Origin: Streptomyces griseoloalbus
GTDB lineage: Bacteria > Actinomycetota > Actinomycetes > Streptomycetales > Streptomycetaceae
DNA length: 64,000 bases
Reading direction: 5' to 3'
Assembly: GCA_014650015.1 (NCBI GenBank)
Contig: BMUD01000002.1
Span: 62,001 to 126,000 of the forward strand
The notes beneath the pieces were generated by a model that saw only the letters and a program-made list of their open reading frames with translations, searched no databases and was not told the origin of the DNA. Positions 41,726 through 49,836 of this stretch are shown here, piece by piece. The first letter of the stretch is position 1. Each line of letters begins with the position of its first letter. The position numbers were made by a program, and so were the translations under genes.

Positions 41726-42740
41726 GGTTTTTCTCCTCACGGGCGTGCGGGCCGGACGGGGCCGCGGAGGGCGCGGCGGTCGGCGCGTCTGGGGGAACGT
41801 CGGAAGAAGGGACGGGAGGCACGGGGGTGGCAGCTGTCCGGCTCGCCGGCACGGCGGCGCGGCGTGCCCAGGCGAGCACCACGGCTGAGCTGCCCAGCTC
41901 GGCCACCACGCAGACGAGGCGGCTGGCCAGGGCCGCGGTGGCGGCGGCACCCGGGGACAGGACGGTGGCGAGGGCGGCGGTGATGGTGAGTTCTCGCACG
42001 CCCCAGCCGTCCGGGATGATCAGGGCGAGGCTGCTGACGACGGTGGCGAGGGCGAAGGCACCGACCGACGCACCCAGCCCGGCCCACACCGGTGCGCCCA
42101 GCGCCAGCACCAGGAACCACAGGTGCAGCCCGGAGGCCAGCCAGGAGGCGACGGCCAGCAGTATGGCCCGCCGCACCGCGGGGTCCCCGGGCGGCTGCAC
42201 GGGCCTGCGCAGCAGCCGGGCCAGGGCGGCGACCGGCCCGGTGGCGAGTGCGGGTCGCACCAGGCAGAGCACGAACAGCAGGGCCGGGGCCAGGAGCCAC
42301 GGCCACTGACCGGGCAGCGCGACCGGCGCCGCCAGCAGGGCGACTCCCGCTCCGGTGAGGATGGTCAGGGCCAGGCTCAGCACGTACGCCGACGTCATCT
42401 GCGCGGCCGGAATGCCGACGGCGCGCCCGTGCGCCACGTGGGTGAGCACGCCCCAGACCCGTCCCGGGAGGTACTTGCTGAGCTGACCGAGGAAGTACAC
42501 CTTCGCCGCGTACAGGCCGCGCATCGCGTGGTCGCCGGGGATCAGCACCCGCCAGGCGCGCACCGCGAGCACGAGTCCGGCGACGTTCGTGAGCACCGCG
42601 CCGGCCAGCAGCGGCAGCACCTCGGGCCGGGCGAACTCCCGTGCGGCGGAGACACCTCCCTGGCGCACGAGGAAGTAGACACCGACGAGAGCGGCGAGCA
42701 CGATCACCGGAGTGAGCAGGCGGCGCAGCCGGTCGATCAT
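41712..42740 (-). CDS. UPF0104/LPG-synthase-type integral membrane protein (flippase-like)
   Basis: 342 residues from ATG 42740, overlapping the upstream GT2 stop by 4 bp (ATGA). Seven or eight hydrophobic helices fill residues 8-300. The family hallmark FLGQLSKYLPGRVWGVL (near residue 85) and IIPDGWGVRELTI (near 245) are present. The C-terminal tail is Pro/Ala-rich and cytoplasmic. The family includes the membrane domain of MprF and AglD-like proteins that act on lipid-linked molecules. In this operon it may move a lipid-linked sugar across the membrane. Confidence 0.8.
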   Translation of the reverse strand: MIDRLRRLLTPVIVLAALVGVYFLVRQGGVSAAREFARPEVLPLLAGAVLTNVAGLVLAVRAWRVLIPGDHAMRGLYAAKVYFLGQLSKYLPGRVWGVLTHVAHGRAVGIPAAQMTSAYVLSLALTILTGAGVALLAAPVALPGQWPWLLAPALLFVLCLVRPALATGPVAALARLLRRPVQPPGDPAVRRAILLAVASWLASGLHLWFLVLALGAPVWAGLGASVGAFALATVVSSLALIIPDGWGVRELTITAALATVLSPGAAATAALASRLVCVVAELGSSAVVLAWARRAAVPASRTAATPVPPVPSSDVPPDAPTAAPSAAPSGPHAREEKNRVHP

Positions 42741-43735
42741 CGCTTCGCCTCCGTCGGCGCGGGTGTGCCGTGCCCGGCCCGTGTCCTGCCGCGCGGCCAC
42801 AGGGCGCCGAGCGCGGCACCGCAGAGCAGGGCGGCGTGGGTCGCCAGGTGGACGCCCACGAAGAACGGCAGGAACCGTGCGCCCCGCTGCCGGGCGACGA
42901 ACCGCAGCAGCCCGGCGTTGGCGGCGCAGAAGGCGAGCAGGAGGGCCACGGGCAACACGGGCAGCCACACGGCGAAGGGCAGTGAGGTGTAGAGCGCTGC
43001 GGCCGAGGCCACCGAGGCGGGGCTGTTGGCCGTGAGGTTCCTGCGCCCGCCCCGGCGCGCCGACCGGAGGGCCGGAACCAGCAGCAGGGCCCGTCTAAAC
43101 GTTTCCCCGAGCAGCGCGCCGAGCCGGTCCTCCTCGTCGTGCCGGGCCACGATCCGGTCGGTGAGCACGATCTTCCAGTGCGGCGCGAGCCGGTCGCTGA
43201 ACTCCAGGTCCTCCGAGTCGCGCAATCGCTCGTCGAAGCCGCCCAGTCGCTCGAAGACCTCGCGGCGCACGGCGGCCTGCGCGAAGAACGCGGTCTCCAC
43301 CTCGCCGACACCGCGCAGTCGCCACCAGTGGGCGTGCAGCACCTTGTAGTGCTCGACCGGTCCGTCGTCGAAGAGCGGCTCGGGCGCGATCACACCGTGC
43401 GCGCACCCGCACTCGGGGTCGGCGTCCAGGATCTCCAGCGCGTTGGCCACCGAGTCGGGGCCGAGCGCCTCGTCGGAGTCCAGGAAGAAGAGGATGTCGC
43501 CGGTGGCGGCGGCGATGCCGGCGTTCCTGGCGGCGGAGACACCGCGGTTGGGTTCGTGCCGGACGAGCGTGCAGGGATATCCCCGGGCGATCCGCGCCGT
43601 GGCGTCGGTGCTGCCGTCGTCCACCACGATCACCTCGTGGATCGGACAGGTCTGGGCGTACACCGAGTCCAGGCACGCTGCGAGGGTGCGGGCGGAGTTG
43701 TAGGCCGGGATCACTACCGACACGGAATGCGGCAT
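42737..43735 (-). CDS. Family 2 glycosyltransferase with C-terminal membrane segments (2)
   Basis: 332 residues. VSVVIPAYNSARTLAACLDS, VIVVDDGSTD and DILFFLDSDEALGPDS are the GT-A motifs (the metal site reads DSD). The C-terminus has hydrophobic segments like its paralogue at 37331. It differs in using DSDE rather than DADV, so donor choice may differ. First gene of the locus; the ribosome site is weak. Three 11-bp-spaced direct repeats lie 23 bp upstream (43758-43786). Confidence 0.85.
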   Translation of the reverse strand: MPHSVSVVIPAYNSARTLAACLDSVYAQTCPIHEVIVVDDGSTDATARIARGYPCTLVRHEPNRGVSAARNAGIAAATGDILFFLDSDEALGPDSVANALEILDADPECGCAHGVIAPEPLFDDGPVEHYKVLHAHWWRLRGVGEVETAFFAQAAVRREVFERLGGFDERLRDSEDLEFSDRLAPHWKIVLTDRIVARHDEEDRLGALLGETFRRALLLVPALRSARRGGRRNLTANSPASVASAAALYTSLPFAVWLPVLPVALLLAFCAANAGLLRFVARQRGARFLPFFVGVHLATHAALLCGAALGALWPRGRTRAGHGTPAPTEAKR

Positions 43736-43757
43736 GCCGCTCAGTTCAGTTGCGCTG

Positions 43758-43786
43758 CGTATCGGCTCCGTATCGATTCTGTATCG
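43758..43786. promoter_or_regulatory. Three direct repeats with 11-bp period (SARP-like box)
   Basis: CGTATCG at 43758-43764, CGTATCG at 43769-43775, TGTATCG at 43780-43786. Heptamers spaced by four bases are the classical arrangement of SARP binding sites. They lie between the divergent GT2 (43735) and EEP (43900) genes. The SARP at 35269 is a candidate binder, but I saw no matching set elsewhere. Confidence 0.5.
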
Positions 43787-43899
43787 GGCGACGCCGCGTG
43801 GGTGGGATCCACCGTGCGCGTACGGCCCCCTGGGGGCAGCTGTTACTCTTCAGCCGCTCGTTCGCCGAAGATCCGTACGAACGCACACTGGAGGGACGT

Positions 43900-45243
43900 G
43901 TGTCGGCTCCCCCGGACAGCATGGCGCCTTCCTCCACCTCGCCTTCCCCGGTGGCTCACGACGGGCGCCGCCGGACTGTGGCCGGGAGGACTCTGGTCGC
44001 GCTGACCGCCCTGTGGGCGGGGTACTCACTGCTCAACTTCGCGCTCGGCGGGCGCTGGTGGCTGTGGCTGCTCGCCGATCTGGTCCCGCCGCTCTGCTTC
44101 CTGGCGGTGCCCCTCGTGCTGCTCGCCCTCGCGCGGCTGCCGGCCGCGCGTCCGGTGCGCCGGCGGCTGGTTCCGGTCCTGGCGCTCCTGCTGATCACCG
44201 GGCTGACCCGCTCCGGCGTCAACTGGGACGCGCTGCGCTCCGGCGAGGGTGCGGGGCCGACGCCCGCGGGGGCGGTGAGGGTCGTCTCGTGGAACACGGA
44301 GTACTGGGACACCACCGACGACCCCGACCGGTTCTACCGCTATCTCAAGGCGAAGGACGCCGACGTCTACCTTCTGCAGGAGTACCTCGCGTGGGTGGAC
44401 GAACGGCCCACGCCCATCGACGAACTGGCCCGGATCCGACGGGAGTTCCCCGGGTACCACATCGCGGTGCTGGGTGAGCAGGTGACACTCTCCCGTTTCC
44501 CCGTCGTCGCCCGCCCCGCCGTCGGTCCGGCCCGCGGCACGGGCGGGGGCTCACCGTGGCGGGAGGTCTTCGAGCGGGGCAAGGTGCTGCGCACGGACAT
44601 CGACGTGCACGGCCGGGTCATCTCGTTCTACAACGTGCACATCCCCGTACAACTCGACATCCTGCGCAGCCCGCTCACCGGTGGCTTCTACGACGAGGTC
44701 CACCGGCGTGCCGCCGCGCGGGAGCGGCAGTACGCGGCCCTGTTGCGGGACGTGGACGCCAACCCCCGTCCCGTGTTCGTGGCCGGGGACTTCAACACCA
44801 CACCGGCCATGGGCGACTTGGACGGGCTGCGCGACACGCTGCGGGACGCGCTGCCCGCCTCCGGCACGCTCCTGCCGGGCACGTGGAACACCGAAGGGCT
44901 GGGACTGTGGCGGCTGGACTGGGCGTTCACCGACGACCAGCTGCGGGTGCACCGGTACGACTTCGACGACCCGGCCGGACTCTCCGACCACCAGGCGCAG
45001 GACCTGGTGGTGTCGCCGGCCCCCCGAGCGGCGAGCGGCGCCCGGTCCCTCTCCGGGCGCCGCTCCCGTCACGCGCGGTGGCCTGCTACCGGCCCGCCTC
45101 GTCCAGGCGGCGGCGCTGCTCCGCGCTCAGCGTCACGGCGAGCGCTTCGAGGGCCTCCTCGACCTGGCTCACCCTGCTCACGCCGACGATGGGCACGACC
45201 TGCGGGTCGTGGTCGAGCAGCCAGGCGAGTACGACCTGGTTGA
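43900..45243 (+). CDS. Membrane-anchored EEP protein 2
   Basis: 447 residues from GTG 43900, with GGAGGGA (43889-43895) upstream; the longer frame to 43750 is not used. It has the same plan as EEP protein 1: N-terminal hydrophobic segments (about 35-110), then VVSWNTEYW, VYLLQEYL, FYNVHI, AGDFNTTPAM, LDWAF and LSDHQ. After this last motif the paralogue ends, but here about 80 Arg/Pro-rich residues follow because no stop occurs until 45243. This overlaps the 3' end of the convergent aldo/keto reductase by 158 bp. The tail is probably an unconserved read-through, or a frameshift has removed the original stop. Confidence 0.8.
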   Translation: MSAPPDSMAPSSTSPSPVAHDGRRRTVAGRTLVALTALWAGYSLLNFALGGRWWLWLLADLVPPLCFLAVPLVLLALARLPAARPVRRRLVPVLALLLITGLTRSGVNWDALRSGEGAGPTPAGAVRVVSWNTEYWDTTDDPDRFYRYLKAKDADVYLLQEYLAWVDERPTPIDELARIRREFPGYHIAVLGEQVTLSRFPVVARPAVGPARGTGGGSPWREVFERGKVLRTDIDVHGRVISFYNVHIPVQLDILRSPLTGGFYDEVHRRAAARERQYAALLRDVDANPRPVFVAGDFNTTPAMGDLDGLRDTLRDALPASGTLLPGTWNTEGLGLWRLDWAFTDDQLRVHRYDFDDPAGLSDHQAQDLVVSPAPRAASGARSLSGRRSRHARWPATGPPRPGGGAAPRSASRRALRGPPRPGSPCSRRRWARPAGRGRAARRVRPG

Positions 45244-46024
45244 CGGTCACGTCGAGTTCGTCGGCCACCTCACGCAGGACCGCCAGCCGAGGGGCTGTGC
45301 CGGGGTGGTCGTAGGCGGAGGGCACGGGCACGTCCTCGCGGGTGTAGCCGCCCGACAGCAGGGGGCTGTAGGCCCACAGGCGCAGGTCGGGTTCGGAGCG
45401 TACGTAGTCGAGCAGTTCGGGGGTGACATGGACGTGCGCCGACGAGGGAAGGGGCAGGTCGAAACGAGGCTGCAGATACGAGTAGCGGTACTGCAGATGC
45501 GTGTAGCGGGGCCGGTCGCCGGCGAGTGCGCGGGCGCGTTCGGTGCGCCACACGGCATGGTTGCTGACGCCGAGTTCACCGGCCTTGCCCTCTTCGACGA
45601 GGTCGGCGAGGGCGTGCACGGTCTCGTCGAGCGGCACGGTCCGGTCCTCGATGTGGGCCCAGTACACCTCGACGCGGTCGGTGCCCAGACGACGGAGGCT
45701 GTGTTCCAGCGCGGATCGCAGGGCCTTGGCCGAAAGGCCTTCGGCGGCCTCGAGTCCGGCACCGGGGACCGCTGGGCGCGCCCCCGCCTTGGTACCGATC
45801 CGCACGGCGTCCCGCGAGCCGCGGGACGCCAGCCACTTGCCGATGACGACCTCGCTCTCGTCCCCGGTCGCGCCGTCCACCCAGAAGGCGTAGTTGTTCG
45901 CGGTGTCGAGGGTCGTTCCTCCCAACTCGGTGAACCGGTCGAGGATGTCGAACGAGGTCTTCTCGTCCACGGTGGTGCCGAAGGCCAAGGTGCCGAGGGC
46001 GATGGTGCGTTGCTGGTGTGACAT
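45086..46024 (-). CDS. Aldo/keto reductase
   Basis: 312 residues from ATG 46024, with GGAGG 11 nt upstream; ATG 46063 is an alternative. ALGTLAFGTTVDEKTSF, then GGTTLDTANNYAFWVDG (Asp and Tyr of the catalytic tetrad), VRIGTKAGA (Lys), and VEVYWAHIEDR, in which His follows the strand. The NADPH-binding C-terminal part is WLLDHDPQVVPIVGVSRVSQVEEAL. It probably reduces aldehydes or ketones. It is followed downstream only by the convergent EEP gene. Confidence 0.85.
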   Translation of the reverse strand: MSHQQRTIALGTLAFGTTVDEKTSFDILDRFTELGGTTLDTANNYAFWVDGATGDESEVVIGKWLASRGSRDAVRIGTKAGARPAVPGAGLEAAEGLSAKALRSALEHSLRRLGTDRVEVYWAHIEDRTVPLDETVHALADLVEEGKAGELGVSNHAVWRTERARALAGDRPRYTHLQYRYSYLQPRFDLPLPSSAHVHVTPELLDYVRSEPDLRLWAYSPLLSGGYTREDVPVPSAYDHPGTAPRLAVLREVADELDVTVNQVVLAWLLDHDPQVVPIVGVSRVSQVEEALEALAVTLSAEQRRRLDEAGR

Positions 46025-46093
46025 CTGGAGTGGTTCCTCCGGGTTCGGGAGCCGGGCGTCCACCCGTGTATACCGCCCGAACCCCGCATAGGT

Positions 46094-47506
46094 CTAGGCC
46101 AATTGGTCTTTGGGGGCCGCCGTCGTGGACGCGGGGGCTCCGACCCGGCGAGCGGTCAACGAGGCGAGAAGTGTGACGGCCAGGGCCGCGGCACAGACCG
46201 CGGCGAAGGCGGCGGCGTCGGTGCCGGCGGCCGTGTGCAGGGCGTTGAACAGAGCGCCGCACACCCCGATGAGCAGCACGCTGCACAGACTGTCGGCGAC
46301 CTGCAGGGCGGCGGTGTTGGCGCCTTGCCGTCCGGGCGGTGACTGGTCGAGGGTGAGCACGCCGACGCTCGGGAGCAGCAGGCCCATGCCGAAGGCCGCC
46401 ACGGTGAAGCCGACCGGCGCCGTGACGGCGGGCGCCGCGCGCAGCACTCCGGCAAGGGTCACCGCGGTTCCCGCGGCGTGGATCAGGGCCCCCAGCAGGA
46501 TGACTCGTTCACGTCGCGGGAACAGTCGGGGCCTGCCCTGCAGCCAGGAGGCGGCGGCCCAGGCGAGCGCCGCGCAGGTGAGGGAGTAACCCGCGGCCGT
46601 GGGCGACCAGCCGCGTTCGTTGACCAGCAGCAGCGGCACGTACGACTCGATCGTGAAGTAGGCGCCGGCGGTCAGCCCGCGCACCAGCACCAGGGCCGGT
46701 ATGCCGGGCCGCGCACGCAGCGTTCCGGCGGGCAGCAGCCCGCGCAGACCCGCCGCGACGGCCAGGAGCCCGACCACGGCGAGCACCGCGGTGCGTGGAG
46801 AGGCCTGGGAACCGGCGTACTGCAGCAGCCCCGCCCCGAACGCGACGGTGACCGCCGGGCCGACGCGGGTGGTGGGTTCCTCCGGCTGCGTCCCGTCGTG
46901 CGGCAGGGCGGCGAGCGGGCGTCGGAGCAGGGCCGTCGCGACAAGCGTGAACACGGCGATGCCGTGGAACACCCAGCGCCAGGAGAGGTGTTCGGTGACG
47001 GCGCCGGCGATCGCGGGGCCCACCATGGAGGGCAGGATCCAGCACGCCGTGACGACGGAGAACATGCGCGGGCGCAGCGCGGCCGGATAGCCGCGTCCGA
47101 CCATGACGTACAAGGCAACGGTCACGGCCCCGCCGCCGGCGCCCTGCAGCAGGCGGCCGGCCAGGAACGGCGTGATGGAGGGCGCCGCCCCCGCGAGCAC
47201 CGAACCGCCGACGAAGCACAGGCAACCCGCGTTGAGTGGCGCCGCCGGTCCCCTCCGGTCGGCCCAGCCGCCGCCGACGACCGTGCCGGCCAGGCTGGCG
47301 CTGAGGTACCCGCCGAAGGCGATGGCGTAGAGCGGCAGAGCGTTCAGTTCCTGCACCGCGATGGGCATCGCGGTGCCCAGTGCCAGTCCGGCGAAGGCGA
47401 CCAGGAAGAAGGTGGCGGCGATCGCGAGTGTGCGGGGACGGTGGGGGCCGGACAGCAGTCCGGGCTCGCTGGGGGCGACCCCGGAGCCGTCGGATAACAG
47501 CGGCAT
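46094..47506 (-). CDS. MFS drug/metabolite exporter (DHA-type) with TTA codon
   Basis: 470 residues, about 12-14 membrane helices. GGGWADRRGPAAPLNAG is motif A (loop 2-3), GRLLQGAGGGAVTVALY matches motif B, and TACWILPSMVGPAIAGAV resembles motif C of drug:H+ antiporters. Codon 4 (47497-47495) is TTA, so it is predicted to be bldA-dependent. A DasR-like site lies 325 bp upstream (47831-47842). Timing and operator resemble those of the cluster at 19290-36051, which lacks its own exporter; a link is speculative. Confidence 0.85.
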   Translation of the reverse strand: MPLLSDGSGVAPSEPGLLSGPHRPRTLAIAATFFLVAFAGLALGTAMPIAVQELNALPLYAIAFGGYLSASLAGTVVGGGWADRRGPAAPLNAGCLCFVGGSVLAGAAPSITPFLAGRLLQGAGGGAVTVALYVMVGRGYPAALRPRMFSVVTACWILPSMVGPAIAGAVTEHLSWRWVFHGIAVFTLVATALLRRPLAALPHDGTQPEEPTTRVGPAVTVAFGAGLLQYAGSQASPRTAVLAVVGLLAVAAGLRGLLPAGTLRARPGIPALVLVRGLTAGAYFTIESYVPLLLVNERGWSPTAAGYSLTCAALAWAAASWLQGRPRLFPRRERVILLGALIHAAGTAVTLAGVLRAAPAVTAPVGFTVAAFGMGLLLPSVGVLTLDQSPPGRQGANTAALQVADSLCSVLLIGVCGALFNALHTAAGTDAAAFAAVCAAALAVTLLASLTARRVGAPASTTAAPKDQLA

Positions 47507-47830
47507 GGAGCTCCTTGCGTGGAGGGATCAGCGGCCGTCAGCCCGCGGGCCGGATCGCAGTCGCCGAACGTGTACCGGACTCGATCGCCATCGGCATCCC
47601 GCCGGCCGGTCGCACCCGTTCGACGCGACGAAGGATCGCGGTCACCGGCCCGGGGGCCGCGCCATGGGGCCTTCCCTCGTTCCGGTCGCCGCCGACATCG
47701 ATGCTCATGTTCCGCCTTCGACTCCGGTGCCCGACGCAGCCCGCAGTCAGCGGCCGCAGCTCGCTCGCACGGCCGAGGTGTCGGACGCCGTACGCTCGGC
47801 GACTCCGTTTATAGCCGCGGGTTCCGGGTT

Positions 47831-47842
47831 TGGTCTAGTCCA
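47831..47842. promoter_or_regulatory. DasR-like site upstream of the MFS exporter
   Basis: TGGTCTAGTCCA matches the DasR-responsive 12-mer TGGTCTAGACCA at 11 of 12 positions; the mismatch breaks symmetry in the right arm. It lies 325 bp upstream of the MFS start. Confidence 0.4.
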
Positions 47843-48058
47843 TACGTCGACTCACGGCCGGACAGCCCCGCTTCGGCCCCCGACGCTCCCCCGAGGAAGG
47901 CCGAAAACAGCCTCTCTGCGCCCACCTGGCGAGCGGGGACAGGGCGGGAGTTCAGCCCGCGGCTTCGCACAGCGGGTCGTGCGGCTTCAGTGCCGCCGGC
48001 AGTGGGGCGGCAGGCGGCGCGATGTGCTGCCGGCGCGGGAGCGGAGCCGCAGGTGACC

Positions 48059-48096
48059 AAGGGCCCGGCGCGCGGGAACGCCGCCGCCGGGCCCTT
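48059..48096 (-). terminator. Terminator of the sulfonate operon
   Basis: Perfect 12-bp stem: AAGGGCCCGGCG (48059-48070) with CGCCGGGCCCTT (48085-48096), 14-nt loop. It lies 6 bp past the TauD stop on the minus strand. Confidence 0.8.
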
Positions 48097-48102
48097 CGCG
48101 GG

Positions 48103-48987
48103 TCAGCGGGCCGCGGTGGCGGGGCCGACGGGGGTGTCCCCGCGCAATGTGATGCGGTGCATGACGCGGTGCTGGTCGCCGTAGTCGCGGTTGGCGTAGT
48201 GGGCGGTGCTGCGGTTGTCCCACAGGGCGACGTCACCCGGCTGCCAGCGGTGCCGCACGACGTGCTCGGGCTTGGTGAGGTGGGCGTACAGGATGTCGAG
48301 GATGCCCCGGCTCTCGTGCTCCGAGACGCCCACGATGTGCGAGGTGAAGCCGGGGTTCACGAACAGGCCCTTGCGGCCGCTCTCGGGGTGCACCCGCACC
48401 ACCGGGTGCTCGACGGGCCTCAGCTCGGTGAACGCCTCGCCCTCCCACAGGTTGCCGCGGCCCTTCCGGCGCTGGGCCAGGTAGTAGCCGAACTCGCGGG
48501 TGCCGTCGTGGACGGCGGTCAGCGTGTCGACGTACGCCCGCAGGCCCGGCGACAGCGACTCGTAGGCGAGCTGGCTGTCGGCCCAGCTGGTGTCGCCGCC
48601 GTTGGGCGGCAGCACCACGGCCCGCAGCACGGAGATCGCCGGGGGCCTGGGCACGAACGTCACGTCCGTGTGCCACACGTCGGCGAACCCGTTGTCCTGG
48701 CTGTCCAGGGAGTACACCTCGGGAGCGACGTCACCGGAGTCGTGGACGGGATGCCCGACGGTGACCTCGCCCAGACGCCTGCCGAAGTCGATCTGTGCGG
48801 CGTCGTCGAGGCCGTGCTGGCCGCGCACGAACAGCACCTTGTACCCGACGAGCGCCTGACGCAGGGCGAGGACCTGGTCGTCGTCGAGGCGGGCGAGGTC
48901 GATGCCGTGGATCTCGGCGCCGAAGCGCGGGCCGAGTTCGCGGACCGGCAGCGTCGTCGCGGTGGGCCGCTCACTGAGGATGCTCAT
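48103..48987 (-). CDS. tauD: TauD-type Fe(II)/2-oxoglutarate sulfonate or sulfate-ester dioxygenase
   Basis: 294 residues. WHTDVTF at 105-111 gives the HxD iron ligands (106, 108), DNRSTAHYAN near 260 the distal His, and HRITLRGD the 2-oxoglutarate-binding Arg. Enzymes of this type release sulfite or sulfate from taurine, other alkylsulfonates or alkyl sulfates. AAAGGAC lies upstream of ATG 48987. It is last in a four-gene operon with a sulfonate ABC importer, so it supplies sulfur when sulfate is scarce. Exact substrate not predictable (TauD versus AtsK type). Confidence 0.85.
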   Translation of the reverse strand: MSILSERPTATTLPVRELGPRFGAEIHGIDLARLDDDQVLALRQALVGYKVLFVRGQHGLDDAAQIDFGRRLGEVTVGHPVHDSGDVAPEVYSLDSQDNGFADVWHTDVTFVPRPPAISVLRAVVLPPNGGDTSWADSQLAYESLSPGLRAYVDTLTAVHDGTREFGYYLAQRRKGRGNLWEGEAFTELRPVEHPVVRVHPESGRKGLFVNPGFTSHIVGVSEHESRGILDILYAHLTKPEHVVRHRWQPGDVALWDNRSTAHYANRDYGDQHRVMHRITLRGDTPVGPATAAR

Positions 48988-49017
48988 CTGTGTGTGTCCT
49001 TTCGTGTGATACGGGGA

Positions 49018-49836
49018 TCAGGCCGCCGCGGCGGCCTTGACGGCGTGGGAGACCCGCGCGCGCAGCTCGGCGAACTCCCGGGAGCCGCGCAGTTCCTCCG
49101 CGTCGATGTCGCCGCGGGGCAGGGTGATCGGCAGGTCCAGGGCGACGGTTCCCGGGCTCCTGGTCAGCACGACGATGCGGGACCCGAGGAAGACCGCCTC
49201 GTCCGCCGAGTGCGTGACGAACACCGTGGTCCGTCCGGTCCGGTCGGTCACCCGGCGGACGTCCTGCTGGAGCCGCTCCCGGGTCAGCGCGTCCAGCGCC
49301 GCGAACGGCTCGTCGAGGAGGAGCAGCGGGTTCTCGGCGGCGAGCGCCCGGGCGATGGCGACGCGCTGCTGCTGGCCGCCGGAGATCTCCCAGACGCGCC
49401 GCTCCTCGGTGCCTTCGAGGCCGACCCGGGCCAGCAGCTCCGCGCGGCGCCCGGGCCACTGCGCGCGGGGCACCCCCGCGTACCGCAGCGCCAGGTCGAC
49501 ATTGCCGCGCACGGTCCGCCACGGGAACAGCCGCGGCGTCTGGAACACCACGCCGGCCGTCCCGCCGGGCCGTGGCTCGGCCCCGGAGACCCGCACCGAG
49601 CCGCCGGTGGGCCGTTCGAACCCGGCGATCAGCCGCAACAGGGTGCTCTTGCCGCAGCCGGAGGCGCCGACCAGAACCAGGAACTGTCCGGCCGGCACGG
49701 TCAGATCGACCGGGCCGACAGCGGTGAACCCCTCGCCGCCTCGGCCGTACCGATGGGTGACGTGGTCGAGGCGGACGGACCCGGCGCGCGCGGAGTCCAC
49801 CTCGTCCCGGGTGCCGGTGAGCTCACTTGACGGCAT
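49018..49836 (-). CDS. ssuB: Sulfonate/nitrate ABC importer ATPase (SsuB/TauB type)
   Basis: 272 residues. Walker A is VGASGCGKSTLL, the signature is ISGGQQQRVAIARAL, Walker B is LLLLDEPFAALD, and the switch His is in VFVTHSADEAV. The short length and these motifs match the SsuB/TauB/NrtD group. Its start overlaps the end of the binding-protein gene by 14 bp. Confidence 0.9.
   Translation of the reverse strand: MPSSELTGTRDEVDSARAGSVRLDHVTHRYGRGGEGFTAVGPVDLTVPAGQFLVLVGASGCGKSTLLRLIAGFERPTGGSVRVSGAEPRPGGTAGVVFQTPRLFPWRTVRGNVDLALRYAGVPRAQWPGRRAELLARVGLEGTEERRVWEISGGQQQRVAIARALAAENPLLLLDEPFAALDALTRERLQQDVRRVTDRTGRTTVFVTHSADEAVFLGSRIVVLTRSPGTVALDLPITLPRGDIDAEELRGSREFAELRARVSHAVKAAAAA

Larger units (their letters stand above)
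47507..48102. other. 596-bp intergenic region upstream of the MFS gene
   Basis: No convincing gene on either strand. It contains the TauD terminator (48059-48096) at its right end and a DasR-like 12-mer at 47831-47842. The AT-rich patch near 47805-47850 is a possible promoter area for the MFS gene. Confidence 0.55.

Noticed and set aside
46087-46110. TCTAG-containing motif (AGGTCTAGGCCA) next to TTGGTCTT, resembling DasR half-sites
   Set aside because: It covers the MFS stop codon and is only a partial match (two mismatches, no symmetry in the second part), so chance is more likely than regulation.
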